DNA of 24,123 nt from CAZXIY01 sp964640935 (GTDB lineage: Archaea; Thermoplasmatota; Thermoplasmata; Methanomassiliicoccales; Methanomethylophilaceae). The DNA lies in NCBI GenBank assembly GCA_964640935.1, contig CAZXIY010000011.1, forward strand, positions 1 to 24,123, given 5' to 3'. The notes under the pieces were generated by a model. It was not told the origin of the DNA, did not search any database, and saw nothing but the letters and a program-made list of their open reading frames with translations. This document shows, piece after piece, positions 8,025-15,544 of this stretch. Position numbers and translations under genes: made by a program. Numbering within the stretch: the stretch's first letter is position 1; every line of letters starts with the position of its first letter.

Positions 8025-8038
8025 GTGGTTGATACCAC
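8025..8038. repeat. Small inverted repeat in the S3Ae-hdrB gap
   Basis: GTGGT and ACCAC arms surround a 4-base spacer, next to an AT-rich TATATTTAT patch at 8039-8047. The 7884-8189 gap (306 bases) holds this repeat, the S3Ae promoter, a hairpin after hdrB and a short frame without a normal start codon (see findings). No larger gene is visible. Confidence 0.3.
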
Positions 8039-8160
8039 TTATATTTATCTCATTCCCTCAAAAACCTCTTCTTCGACCTCCCCGAAACGCATTCCAAGCC
8101 CTATCAAAGAACAGAGACCGAAACATATCGGAACTGTGAAAAAGGTAAGAATAGAATGAT

Positions 8161-8180
8161 CGAGGGGATCTCTCCCCTCG
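8161..8180 (-). terminator. Hairpin terminator after hdrB
   Basis: A perfect 8-base stem (CGAGGGGA with TCCCCTCG) and 4-base loop lies 9 bases after the hdrB stop. On the minus strand it is followed by a T-rich stretch (TTCTATTCTTACCTTTTT). It is nearly the same as the hairpin after adk at 21164-21184. Confidence 0.6.
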
Positions 8181-8189
8181 AAATTAGTT

Positions 8190-9035
8190 TCAGAGCACTA
8201 CGGGCGTCTGGTGTGCGGAGAGACCGAGGTCCTTCGCGTTCATGCCCATCGCAATACCGTAGAGCTGAGACAGGTGAAGCACCGGGAAGTTGTATCCGAG
8301 GTCTTTCTGTCCCATGTCGAACTGCAGGTGGCAGAACGGGCACACATCGATGATGTACTTCGCTCCGGATTCCTTGATGTTCTCAAGGTTCGCCTGCGTG
8401 AACTTCATAGCGTTGGACGGGAAGCCGGATCTGAGACCGCCTCCTGCACCGCAGCACATGACTCTCTGTTTCCTGGGCATGCTCTTAGCTCCCGTTGCCT
8501 CGATCAGATCGTCGAGTATGTGCGGGTTCTCAGGGTCATCCAGCTGCTTGATCTTGCTGGGCTTAAGGAAGTGGCATCCGTAGAATGCAGCAACCTGGTA
8601 TTCCAGGGGTTTCTTGATCTTCGCCTTGATAGCGTCGATACCGACATCGTTGTAAAGGACTTCTGCGAAGTGCCTTACATTTGTCGTTCCCTTGTACTCG
8701 AGGCCGATCTTCGCCAGGATCTTGTTGACATCCGCGAGGAGTTCCTTGTCCTCTTTGAGCTCGTATGCGGCGTCGAAGAGGGATCCGTAGCAACCGTTGC
8801 AGATCGTCAGTATGTCGAGGCCCTCTTTCTCTGCGAGAGCGAGGTTCCTTGCAGCGGCTGCGATCCATGTCTTCTTGTCGAATGCTCTGATGACTCCGGG
8901 TGCCGGGCAGCAGCTGGCGTCATTGAGGTCGACGAGCTCGATGCCGAGCTCCTTCGCGACCACTCTTGTCGACTTCTCGATACCGGGGTATCTGAGAGGG
9001 GCAATGCAGCCGAGGAAAAATGCGTATTTGGCCAT
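8190..9035 (-). CDS. hdrB: Heterodisulfide reductase subunit B (HdrB)
   Basis: Catalytic subunit that reduces the CoM-S-S-CoB heterodisulfide at the end of methanogenesis. In 281 residues it has two complete CCG domains: Cys10, Cys42-Cys43, Cys79, Cys82 and Cys154, Cys194-Cys195, Cys232, Cys235, with the family spacings (31 then 35, and 39 then 36 residues). These bind the two noncubane 4Fe-4S clusters. The ATG at 9035 is preferred to the GTG at 9044, because GGAG lies about 9 bases upstream and MAKYAFFLGC is the usual N-terminus. It begins 6 bases after the HdrC stop. Homologous CCG proteins also occur in non-methanogens, but the pair with HdrC favours true Hdr. Confidence 0.95.
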   Translation of the reverse strand: MAKYAFFLGCIAPLRYPGIEKSTRVVAKELGIELVDLNDASCCPAPGVIRAFDKKTWIAAAARNLALAEKEGLDILTICNGCYGSLFDAAYELKEDKELLADVNKILAKIGLEYKGTTNVRHFAEVLYNDVGIDAIKAKIKKPLEYQVAAFYGCHFLKPSKIKQLDDPENPHILDDLIEATGAKSMPRKQRVMCCGAGGGLRSGFPSNAMKFTQANLENIKESGAKYIIDVCPFCHLQFDMGQKDLGYNFPVLHLSQLYGIAMGMNAKDLGLSAHQTPVVL

Positions 9036-9040
9036 TGTAA

Positions 9041-9535
9041 TCACTCCACCAATTTGTCGAATCCGGTGGCCTGGAGTATGACATCCAAGTCCTTCTTCGC
9101 CTTCTCATTCGCAAGGACCGTCGGGGGTACCTCGGCGAGTCCGAGTTCCTTCCTCTGAGCCTTGACCTTGTCGTTGATGCTGACGGTGTGTCCGTATTTC
9201 AGGAGGTTCTGTGCCGTCTTCTTGTGGTTCTCGAACATCTTGCCGTTCGCGACAGCGATGTTCCTCAAAGCGATGACGATGTTGACGATCGGCACGCCAC
9301 GGGGGCATCTCTCTTCGCAAGTGTAGCAAGTCGTGCACTGCCACAGGTCATCATTGTCGATGATCTCGCTCTTCAGACCGAGCTGGGCCATTCTCATAAG
9401 TTTCCTGGTCCTGTATGAGGTCTGCCTTCCCGAAGGACAGCTGGCCGTGCAGGTGCCGCACTGGAAACACATCTTGACCTGCTCTCCGCCTGCGGCGGCG
9501 AGTTCGTTGACGAATTCAGGGTTGGGTGTCACCAT
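9041..9535 (-). CDS. hdrC: Heterodisulfide reductase subunit C (HdrC)
   Basis: A 164-residue iron-sulfur protein that carries electrons from HdrA to HdrB in the soluble HdrABC complex. Two 4Fe-4S motifs are visible: Cys23, 26, 29, 33 (CFQCGTCTASCP) and Cys67, 70, 73, 77 (CTTCYTCEERCP). Length is normal, with no membrane segment, so it fits HdrC and not the membrane HdrE system. It is directly upstream of hdrB. No hdrA is in this window, so it must be encoded elsewhere, as in many methanogens. A TATA-like sequence lies about 36 bases upstream. Confidence 0.95.
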   Translation of the reverse strand: MVTPNPEFVNELAAAGGEQVKMCFQCGTCTASCPSGRQTSYRTRKLMRMAQLGLKSEIIDNDDLWQCTTCYTCEERCPRGVPIVNIVIALRNIAVANGKMFENHKKTAQNLLKYGHTVSINDKVKAQRKELGLAEVPPTVLANEKAKKDLDVILQATGFDKLVE

Positions 9536-9567
9536 GATTATTACCTGCGACCTCGCACGTATACAAA

Positions 9568-9575
9568 CTATTTAA
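9568..9575 (-). promoter_or_regulatory. TATA-like box of hdrCB
   Basis: TTAAATAG on the minus strand, centred about 36 bases before the hdrC ATG, in the 85-base gap after the regulator gene. It suggests hdrCB has its own promoter even though the regulator is on the same strand. Confidence 0.45.
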
Positions 9576-9620
9576 CCTGAAATGTTACGATTCGACAAGT
9601 ATTACCAATATGGATAATAC

Positions 9621-10421
9621 TCAGGAAAGCCTTCTGGACTGCAGGATCCTGATCAAACGTGTGACCTCTTTCTCTTCTCTGCGATATACGGCAGTTATGG
9701 AGTGCCTAAGGAGCTGCTTGTCTGTGGCGCTCTTCATCCTGATGCCTTTGCGCAACAGGAGGAATTCGTCTATGAAGAAACTCTTGTTAGAGTTGAGAAG
9801 GTCGGACAGAAGATATGTTTCCGAGTCGACAGTGTACTTCTTCCCCTGAAGGTCAAGCTGGGCGTACGCGATCCTCTGGGCACCGTACTTGTACTTGATG
9901 TACGACGGCCCGTTGTCCACATGTATCATATCCATGTACCCGACCTCGGCCCACTTGAAGTCGTCCACTTCCTCCAGAAGTTGGGGATCGTCGAGGATGA
10001 TAAGATCGGACAGTCCTTCCTTCAGCGACCTTATGTTCGTGCTGTCATCGGAGACCACGATGTTGCCCTTGACCTTCGATATAGACATAGCCTGCATGAT
10101 AAGATCTTCCGTCACGGGGGAACAAGAGACAGTGAATTCTCTTTCATCCATGCACCTGTTCTGCATCATCTCCGACAGTTCCAGGATACGTTGGCCGATA
10201 TCAGTGAGTTCCGTGCCGGTCGGTGTAGACAGCATTAATCTGGATCCAACAGCCTTCTCCATCAGGCACATGTACTTGTGGACCACCGGAACGGATATCC
10301 CGAGCACTTTTGCCGCGGATGTCTTGCTCCCTGTGGCGCGTATTGCCGACAGGACCTCGAGCTGTCTGGATGAAACGCTGTTCCCGTCGACAACGAGGGA
10401 GGTCTTCACGGAAATCTCCAT
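9621..10421 (-). CDS. LysR/ModE-like winged-helix transcriptional regulator
   Basis: Residues about 16-80 form the LysR/ModE-type helix-turn-helix: SSRQLEVLSAIRATGSKT, AAKVLGISVPVVHKY and an LSTPTGTELTDIG wing. The remaining 180 residues resemble a periplasmic-binding-like effector domain (strands such as NIVVSDD and DLIILDD), so a small ligand probably controls it. A TATA-like TTTATTTC (10443-10450) lies 25 bases before the ATG. The gene lies 85 bases upstream of hdrC on the same strand and is divergent from the DUF1538 gene, so either could be its target. Family call is good; ligand and targets are unknown. Confidence 0.8.
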   Translation of the reverse strand: MEISVKTSLVVDGNSVSSRQLEVLSAIRATGSKTSAAKVLGISVPVVHKYMCLMEKAVGSRLMLSTPTGTELTDIGQRILELSEMMQNRCMDEREFTVSCSPVTEDLIMQAMSISKVKGNIVVSDDSTNIRSLKEGLSDLIILDDPQLLEEVDDFKWAEVGYMDMIHVDNGPSYIKYKYGAQRIAYAQLDLQGKKYTVDSETYLLSDLLNSNKSFFIDEFLLLRKGIRMKSATDKQLLRHSITAVYRREEKEVTRLIRILQSRRLS

Positions 10422-10442
10422 AAGACCCCCTTACTGTCTAGT

Positions 10443-10487
10443 GAAATAAAGAACTATCCCCACTGTGCCACATAACCATTATTAATA
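10443..10487. promoter_or_regulatory. Divergent promoters between the LysR-like regulator and DUF1538 gene
   Basis: Two TATA-like sites face apart. TTTATTTC on the minus strand (10443-10450) is 25 bases from the regulator ATG, and ATTAATA on the plus strand (10481-10487) is about 25 bases from the ATG at 10509. Neither ATG has a clear Shine-Dalgarno sequence, which fits leaderless starts. Confidence 0.5.
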
Positions 10488-10508
10488 TTGTTGACATTCC
10501 CTGCTCCC

Positions 10509-11999
10509 ATGGGTTTGTGGAAGGAAAAGATGAAAGAGGTGATGACATCGATCATCCCGATAATCATCGTGGTCATTATCCTGCAGGCCCTTATACTCGA
10601 CACCTCGCTGGAAGACATAGGGATGTTCGCTTTATGCGTGGTCTTCGTGATAATCGGATTCACGATGTTCCTATGCGGCGTGGAATTGGGTATCAATCCC
10701 ATCGGCAATGCAATAGGCACGGAGATCCCGAAAAGAAAATCCAGACTGTTCATGATCGTGGTCGTATTCGCCATATCGTTCCTGGTCACGGTCGCGGAAC
10801 CCGATGTTTCCGTCTTCGCAACACAGGTGAATTCACTGTTCACCAGCATCGACAGGAACACTCTCGTGTATTCCATCGCCGCCGGAGTGGCGGCCCTGCT
10901 CATAGTCGCCGCATTCAAGATAATCTACAAACTTTCGCTGAAGCTCATACTGACGATCAGCTATGCAGCGGTAATAATCCTTACATTGGTACTCTCGGCA
11001 TCGGGCAATCTGGAATTCCTCGGGATCGCATTCGATTCCGGAGGTGTCACCACCGGCCCTGTTACCGTACCTATACTACTGGCACTTGGTATCGGAATAT
11101 GCTCGGTCGGCATGTCGCATAACGAGATGGACGGTTTCGGTATGATCGGACTTGCATCCGTCGGGCCGATAATCGCCCTTCTGGTCATGGGTCTTCTGAC
11201 CGGAAGCAGTGATAGCGTCTCGGCCGGAGGATCGTCCGGCGAATCGCTCGGATTGGGCTTCGAACTGCTGCTGACAGAATTTAAGAACAGCACATACAGC
11301 GTTGTCATAGCTCTTGTACCGCTGTCAGTATTCTTCGTGTTCTTCCAGCGTGTGTTCCTCAGATACTCGTGGAACGCCGTAACCAACATGCTGGAAGGTA
11401 CAGTGCTGGCCGGTATCGGGATAATCATATTCCTCACCGGAGTGTACTCCGGATTCATGCCTGTGGCCATGGACTTAGGCGAGATGATGGCAACGATGGA
11501 TCCGTCGATCGTCATAGCGGTCGGTTTCATCCTAGGCTTCCTAGTGGCATTCGCAGAACCGGCCGTCGGCATATTGGGCGACCAGGTCGAAGAATCGTCC
11601 GACGGGATTCTGAAGAAGCATGTCATAATCCTGGTCATCGCGATAGGCGTAGCATCTCTCGTAGCGTTGGGGATGGCAAAACTGATGTTCAACCTCAACT
11701 TCGTGTACATCATCGTGCCTGGTTACATCATAGCACTCGCTCTGATGTGGATGTCCGACAAGGATTTGGTGGGTATCGCATTCGATGCCGGAGGCGTATC
11801 GACCGGACCTATGTCGGTGGCTATCCTTTCATCCCTGTACATCGGAATGGCCAGCGTCCTCTACGTAGGTCGCGATGCCGTCATAAACGGATTCGGCCTG
11901 ATAGCCCTGATAGCACTCGCGCCGTGCATGTTCCTTTCCGCACTCGGCGTCATTATGAAATATAAGAAAAAAGGAGCGGCCGAAACAAATGGAGAATGA
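10509..11999 (+). CDS. DUF1538 family membrane protein, internally duplicated
   Basis: A 496-residue integral membrane protein with about twelve hydrophobic segments by eye. It is made of two similar halves about 250 residues apart: FDSGGVTTGP at 175-184 repeats as FDAGGVSTGP at 425-434, and VAEPDVSVFATQV near 95 repeats as FAEPAVGILGDQV near 347. These motifs are characteristic of DUF1538, a probable transporter family of unknown substrate. I chose the ATG at 10509 because the TATA site is 25 bases upstream, giving a leaderless message; the TTG at 10488 would put the TATA box against the start. The last 11 bases overlap the hydrogenase maturation protease gene. Confidence 0.88.
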   Translation: MGLWKEKMKEVMTSIIPIIIVVIILQALILDTSLEDIGMFALCVVFVIIGFTMFLCGVELGINPIGNAIGTEIPKRKSRLFMIVVVFAISFLVTVAEPDVSVFATQVNSLFTSIDRNTLVYSIAAGVAALLIVAAFKIIYKLSLKLILTISYAAVIILTLVLSASGNLEFLGIAFDSGGVTTGPVTVPILLALGIGICSVGMSHNEMDGFGMIGLASVGPIIALLVMGLLTGSSDSVSAGGSSGESLGLGFELLLTEFKNSTYSVVIALVPLSVFFVFFQRVFLRYSWNAVTNMLEGTVLAGIGIIIFLTGVYSGFMPVAMDLGEMMATMDPSIVIAVGFILGFLVAFAEPAVGILGDQVEESSDGILKKHVIILVIAIGVASLVALGMAKLMFNLNFVYIIVPGYIIALALMWMSDKDLVGIAFDAGGVSTGPMSVAILSSLYIGMASVLYVGRDAVINGFGLIALIALAPCMFLSALGVIMKYKKKGAAETNGE

Positions 12000-12483
12000 A
12001 TACCTTTCCGATACGATATTGATAATAGGTCTCGGAAGTCCGATAATGACGGATGACGCGATCGGCCTCGAAGTCGCTCAATCCATTGAGGACAAATGCC
12101 TTCCCGACATAGAGACCCGCCAGGAGGCCATCGGAGGACTGGATATAATCCCCGTCCTCTGGGGATACAGACATGTCATAATAGTGGATGCGATACAGAC
12201 CGGCCAATATGAGCCAGGCACTGTATTGATATTCAATCCCGAGGACTTCGACCCCACCATAACCAACGCCTCCGCCCACGATATCAATCTTGCCACTGCA
12301 ATGAAGATCGGCAGGGATATGGAACCCGAAAAGATGCCCGAATCCGTCATGTTCGTTGCCGTGGAGGTGGAAGATATCCAGACCATGCACGAAGGCATGA
12401 CACCCAAGGTCGCCGCCTCGGTGGATAAGGCCGTAGAGGCCGTTCTCCACCTGGCGAACAGTTTCAAAGATCGATCTGATTGA
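11989..12483 (+). CDS. Hydrogenase maturation protease (HycI/FrhD-like)
   Basis: Endopeptidase that trims the C-terminus of a NiFe-hydrogenase large subunit after nickel is inserted. The 164-residue protein has the N-terminal GLGSPIMTDDAIG motif (residues 14-26), IVDAI at 65-69 and AHD at 96-98. These place Asp23, Asp67 and His97 at the three nickel-contact positions of the family, with Asp in place of the Glu of HybD. It overlaps the DUF1538 gene by 11 bases and so is probably translated with it. No hydrogenase structural genes are in the window. Its 3' end overlaps the convergent M16 peptidase gene by 20 bases. Confidence 0.9.
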   Translation: MENEYLSDTILIIGLGSPIMTDDAIGLEVAQSIEDKCLPDIETRQEAIGGLDIIPVLWGYRHVIIVDAIQTGQYEPGTVLIFNPEDFDPTITNASAHDINLATAMKIGRDMEPEKMPESVMFVAVEVEDIQTMHEGMTPKVAASVDKAVEAVLHLANSFKDRSD

Positions 12484-13738
12484 TATCGAAATCCTTCATG
12501 GAATCGACGTCGCGACCGTACATCGCGATACTGAGGTTATTTGTTTTAATGACATCCTCAGCGACACGCATGACATCCTCGTCGGTCACGGAATCTAACT
12601 GCCTGAGCTTCTCGTCGAAGCTCATGGGCTTGCCGGTGAGCATAACGCTCCTGGCAAGACTGTAGAGCCTGTGCTCCGTAGACTCCATGTGTCTTATGAG
12701 AGCACCTTTGACCAGATTCCTTGCTCTGACGAGCTCCCCCTCCGTGAGGCCCTCATCCCTGATCTTCCTGTACTGCTTCGCGGTGGTCTCTATCGCTTCG
12801 AGAACGTTCTCCTCGGTGGACGACATGAATGTCCCCATGTTACCGGCGTCCGAATCCTGGTGTATCTCGTTATATATGGAATAGACCAGGGCATTCTTCT
12901 CCCTGACGCTCTGGAAGAGCCTGGATGATGTTCCGACACCGAGTATCGCACTGAGGAGTCTAAGTGCCTGGCGGTCCTTGTGCTTTGCATCATACGCGCG
13001 GAATCCGAACCCGACGTAGCAGTGCTCTTCTTTTCTTTTGTAGTGGACGTATTTAGCACCGCTGACATCCGGGGGAGACCTTACATTGCTGCATCCGCCC
13101 GACATTGGATCGAAATTCTCTTCTGCCCATTCCGCAACGTCGCTGTTGTCAACTGCACCTGTTGCGAACACAGTGATGTTCGGTATCCTGTACCTGTCCT
13201 CGTAGTATTCCCTGAGGTCGACGTTGGTGAGTCCTTTGACGACCTTTCTAGTACCGGCCTCGTTCTGGGCCAATGGATGACCTCTCCATGCTACCTCGTC
13301 ATAAAGGTCATGTATGTACGATTCGGGCTCATTCTCGCACATGCTGATCTCCTGAAGAACGATCTTCTTCTCGAGATCCACATCTCCTTTGCTGATGAGC
13401 GGATTGGATACTATGTCAGCGATGAGCTCCTTCGCCGTTCCGGCCGTATCCTTCATCGTCACGGCGAAGAACGCGGTCTCCTCTTTGGACGTGAATGCAT
13501 TCATCTCGCCGCCGGCCCCCTCCATCTCTTTCGACATCTGGAATGACGTGCGCTTCTTGGTCGCTCTGAACACCACATGCTCCAAAAGATGTGAAATGCC
13601 GAAGATATCGGAGCTCTCATCCCTAGATCCGGTGTTGACGGCGACCATGAATCCAGAACTTATCGCATCCGGGACTGTCTCCGTTATAACCGGTATTCCT
13701 GCAGACGTCTTGCTCGACGATACCGTTATTTTAGACAT
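12464..13738 (-). CDS. M16-family zinc peptidase (processing-peptidase-like)
   Basis: The 424-residue protein has the inverted zinc motif HLLEH (His50, Glu53, His54) and the third ligand Glu130 in VLQEI, 76 residues further on, as in M16B peptidases. The C-terminal half keeps the R-x-Y-like SVREKNALVYSIY segment used in substrate binding. M16B enzymes cut short peptides inside a clamshell chamber; the substrate here is unknown. I chose the ATG at 13738, since the longer frame runs through the divergent promoter. A TATA site 20-30 bases upstream is shared with the PAC2 gene. M16 genes are common in bacteria and less so in archaea, so transfer is possible. Confidence 0.92.
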   Translation of the reverse strand: MSKITVSSSKTSAGIPVITETVPDAISSGFMVAVNTGSRDESSDIFGISHLLEHVVFRATKKRTSFQMSKEMEGAGGEMNAFTSKEETAFFAVTMKDTAGTAKELIADIVSNPLISKGDVDLEKKIVLQEISMCENEPESYIHDLYDEVAWRGHPLAQNEAGTRKVVKGLTNVDLREYYEDRYRIPNITVFATGAVDNSDVAEWAEENFDPMSGGCSNVRSPPDVSGAKYVHYKRKEEHCYVGFGFRAYDAKHKDRQALRLLSAILGVGTSSRLFQSVREKNALVYSIYNEIHQDSDAGNMGTFMSSTEENVLEAIETTAKQYRKIRDEGLTEGELVRARNLVKGALIRHMESTEHRLYSLARSVMLTGKPMSFDEKLRQLDSVTDEDVMRVAEDVIKTNNLSIAMYGRDVDSMKDFDINQIDL

Positions 13739-13749
13739 GAGAACCCCGA

Positions 13750-13768
13750 TTATTAGATAAGTTAATAG
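13750..13768. promoter_or_regulatory. Shared AT-rich promoter of the M16 and PAC2-family genes
   Basis: This stretch reads TATTA...TTAATA, a near-palindrome that offers a TATA box in both directions. TTAATAG (13762-13768) is about 25 bases before the plus-strand ATG at 13790, and its complement is about 26 bases before the minus-strand ATG at 13738. Both genes would be leaderless. Confidence 0.5.
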
Positions 13769-13789
13769 TTTTGTGTGCGATACTCCGAG

Positions 13790-14533
13790 ATGATGGATGA
13801 ACTGGTCTTTCACGATTACAACGGAATGCAATTGAAGAACGCAGTGGCGATCATTGGATTCCCGAGTTTGGGGCTCGTCAGCTCCATCGCAACGAGTTTT
13901 CTCGCCAAAGAATTGAAACTAGATCTTATCGGGGCTATCACGTCCCCGTCGTTCCCAGCCTACGCCATAATCCAGAACGGCATACCGATGCCGCCGGTGA
14001 GATTCTACGGCGGATGCAGGGACTGCTTCGACGACCACGGCATAGACTGCGAGGATCTGGTCGTGATCACATCTGAATTCGTCCCTAAGCCAGATCAGCT
14101 TTCCGACATGGCCGACATGATCATAGACTGGTGCATAAAGAACGATGTCAAGACAGTGATAACGCTCGACGGGATACCGCTCTTCGAACCGGACAACTAC
14201 AGCATCATCGGCGTCGGATCCACAGAGGCGGCACGGAAGATGATGAAGGACTACAACATAACCTCGTTCGACGAAGGCATGGTACGCGGACTCTCAGGTA
14301 TGTTGCTCGTAAAAGCTGCCGACGAAGATGTCAATGTCATCACACTGCTCGGCTCCGCGAAATCCGATATGCCCGATCCGAGAGGGGCTGCAAAACTCAT
14401 GGAACCGCTCTCGCGTATGCTCCCTGAACTCAAGCTCGACACGGCACCGCTCTACACAGAGGCCGAAGAGATGGACAAGAGGATCAACAGTCAGCAGAGC
14501 TACGACGGCCAGGACCGCGTCCTTTACGGATGA
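13790..14533 (+). CDS. PAC2-family protein (proteasome-assembly-chaperone-like)
   Basis: A 247-residue protein of the archaeal PAC2 family (relatives of the eukaryotic proteasome assembly chaperone 2). The family's N-terminal glycine motif appears as AIIGFPSLGLVSS, followed by the FPAYAIIQNGIPMPPVRFY segment and the VVITSEF strand. The role in archaea is not settled; proteasome assembly is inferred from eukaryotic relatives. I chose the first of two consecutive ATGs at 13790, placed about 25 bases after the TATA site; the upstream GTG at 13775 would lie too close to it. Confidence 0.88.
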   Translation: MMDELVFHDYNGMQLKNAVAIIGFPSLGLVSSIATSFLAKELKLDLIGAITSPSFPAYAIIQNGIPMPPVRFYGGCRDCFDDHGIDCEDLVVITSEFVPKPDQLSDMADMIIDWCIKNDVKTVITLDGIPLFEPDNYSIIGVGSTEAARKMMKDYNITSFDEGMVRGLSGMLLVKAADEDVNVITLLGSAKSDMPDPRGAAKLMEPLSRMLPELKLDTAPLYTEAEEMDKRINSQQSYDGQDRVLYG

Positions 14534-14613
14534 TACCTTCGCACGGCATCATTTATCCTACACAGGCCAGGAACTTCATGATCGGTCATGGGGCGAGCAG
14601 ACCAGATGATATC

Positions 14614-14621
14614 TTAATAAA
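14614..14621 (+). promoter_or_regulatory. TATA-like box of the arginine decarboxylase gene
   Basis: TTAATAAA lies about 28 bases before the ATG at 14646 in a 112-base gap, so a near-leaderless message is likely. Confidence 0.45.
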
Positions 14622-14645
14622 CAGTATGTACTATCCGACGGACAT

Positions 14646-15119
14646 ATGAAGCTAATACCCAGCAAATTCTTCATAACGTCAAGTTGTGCTATCAGCGAGA
14701 TCTCCGGTCTCAACGCATTCGACAGAGCTCTCATAGAAGCGGGTATCGGCGAACAGAATCTCATTTCCGTATCATCCGTCATACCGATCGGAGCAGAGCA
14801 TATCGACCGTTGCTCGATGCCCATGGGTGCGATAACCCATTGCGTCCTGGCTCAGATGAGAGGCACCGAGGGCGAGATGATATCGGCGGGTATCGCTTAT
14901 GCGTTCAGAAAGGACGGCAAAGGCGGATATGTTGCCGAAGGACATCTTCACGGATCCAAAGAATCCTTAAAAGAAGATCTTCAATGGAAGATGGAAGAGA
15001 TGGCACGCATCAGGAACATCGAACTCGGCGTCATCGGATTCGCGATGGAAGAGCTCGAGATCCCCATGGACAATTATGGGTGCTGCGTCGCAGGCCTCGT
15101 ATTCACGGATTACGAATGA
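14646..15119 (+). CDS. pdaD: Pyruvoyl-dependent arginine decarboxylase
   Basis: Converts arginine to agmatine, the first step of archaeal polyamine synthesis. The 157-residue precursor has the self-cleavage site in VSSVIP: cleavage between Ser43 and Ser44 would give a 43-residue beta chain and an alpha chain whose Ser44 becomes the pyruvoyl group. NLISVSSVIPIGAE, the PMGAITHCVLAQM strand and the GYVAEGHLHG segment with Glu98 match the archaeal family. Length is normal. Its stop overlaps the start of the next gene (ATGA), so the two are probably co-translated. Confidence 0.95.
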   Translation: MKLIPSKFFITSSCAISEISGLNAFDRALIEAGIGEQNLISVSSVIPIGAEHIDRCSMPMGAITHCVLAQMRGTEGEMISAGIAYAFRKDGKGGYVAEGHLHGSKESLKEDLQWKMEEMARIRNIELGVIGFAMEELEIPMDNYGCCVAGLVFTDYE

Positions 15120-15544
15120 TGTATGGTATAATAACATGCTCCGGATGCGGAAAGAACCGCATAATCGATCTATCCGATGACGTGACTGCATGTCCTTATT
15201 GTAATACGAAATGCGAAACAAAAAATTCCGTCGTACTGTTCAGCGACTTCGATCAGAGCACAGTCAGAAAGATGTTCGAATCGATGACCGGATTCTCCGG
15301 CATCGAAGATAAAAAAGATGTCGGGGGAATAGACCCGCTCTCCACATTGGCCTACAAGGTCGAGCACACACCCGACATCGGCGAGAAGATGAATCTGATC
15401 TCCACCGGCCTTACCGATATCCTGGGATCGTTCACCGTCGACGATGTGGACGAGCTCGTACCGGGAAAGGGCAAGCAGTACGTCGGAGCTATGCTCAACG
15501 CCTGCATGATCTACGAGACCGAATACGGAAGATACAGGGTCTGA
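15116..15544 (+). CDS. Zinc-ribbon protein, DUF1922-like N-terminus
   Basis: A 142-residue protein that starts in the ATGA overlap with the arginine decarboxylase stop. Its N-terminus, MYGIITCSGCGKN followed by CPYCNTKC, has a CxxC...CxxC zinc ribbon and the M-Y-x-I-x-x-C opening seen in the small archaeal DUF1922 proteins. About 90 further residues are acidic and unrecognised. The function is unknown; zinc ribbons of this kind often contact RNA or protein. It ends back to back with the convergent membrane-protein gene: the two stop codons form TGATCA with no gap. Confidence 0.75.
   Translation: MMYGIITCSGCGKNRIIDLSDDVTACPYCNTKCETKNSVVLFSDFDQSTVRKMFESMTGFSGIEDKKDVGGIDPLSTLAYKVEHTPDIGEKMNLISTGLTDILGSFTVDDVDELVPGKGKQYVGAMLNACMIYETEYGRYRV

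Noticed and set aside
8211..9158. Plus-strand open frame of 315 codons, longer than hdrB itself
   Set aside because: It is antisense to hdrB and hdrC, whose cysteine motifs are complete; codon bias explains the open mirror frame.
10454..11713. Minus-strand open frames opposite the DUF1538 gene
   Set aside because: They mirror a hydrophobic coding sequence, giving Thr/Met/Ile-rich translations with no motif.
14578..14649. 23-codon frame whose stop overlaps the arginine decarboxylase start
   Set aside because: The TATA-like box of the decarboxylase lies inside it and there is no ribosome-binding site, so a leader peptide is unlikely.
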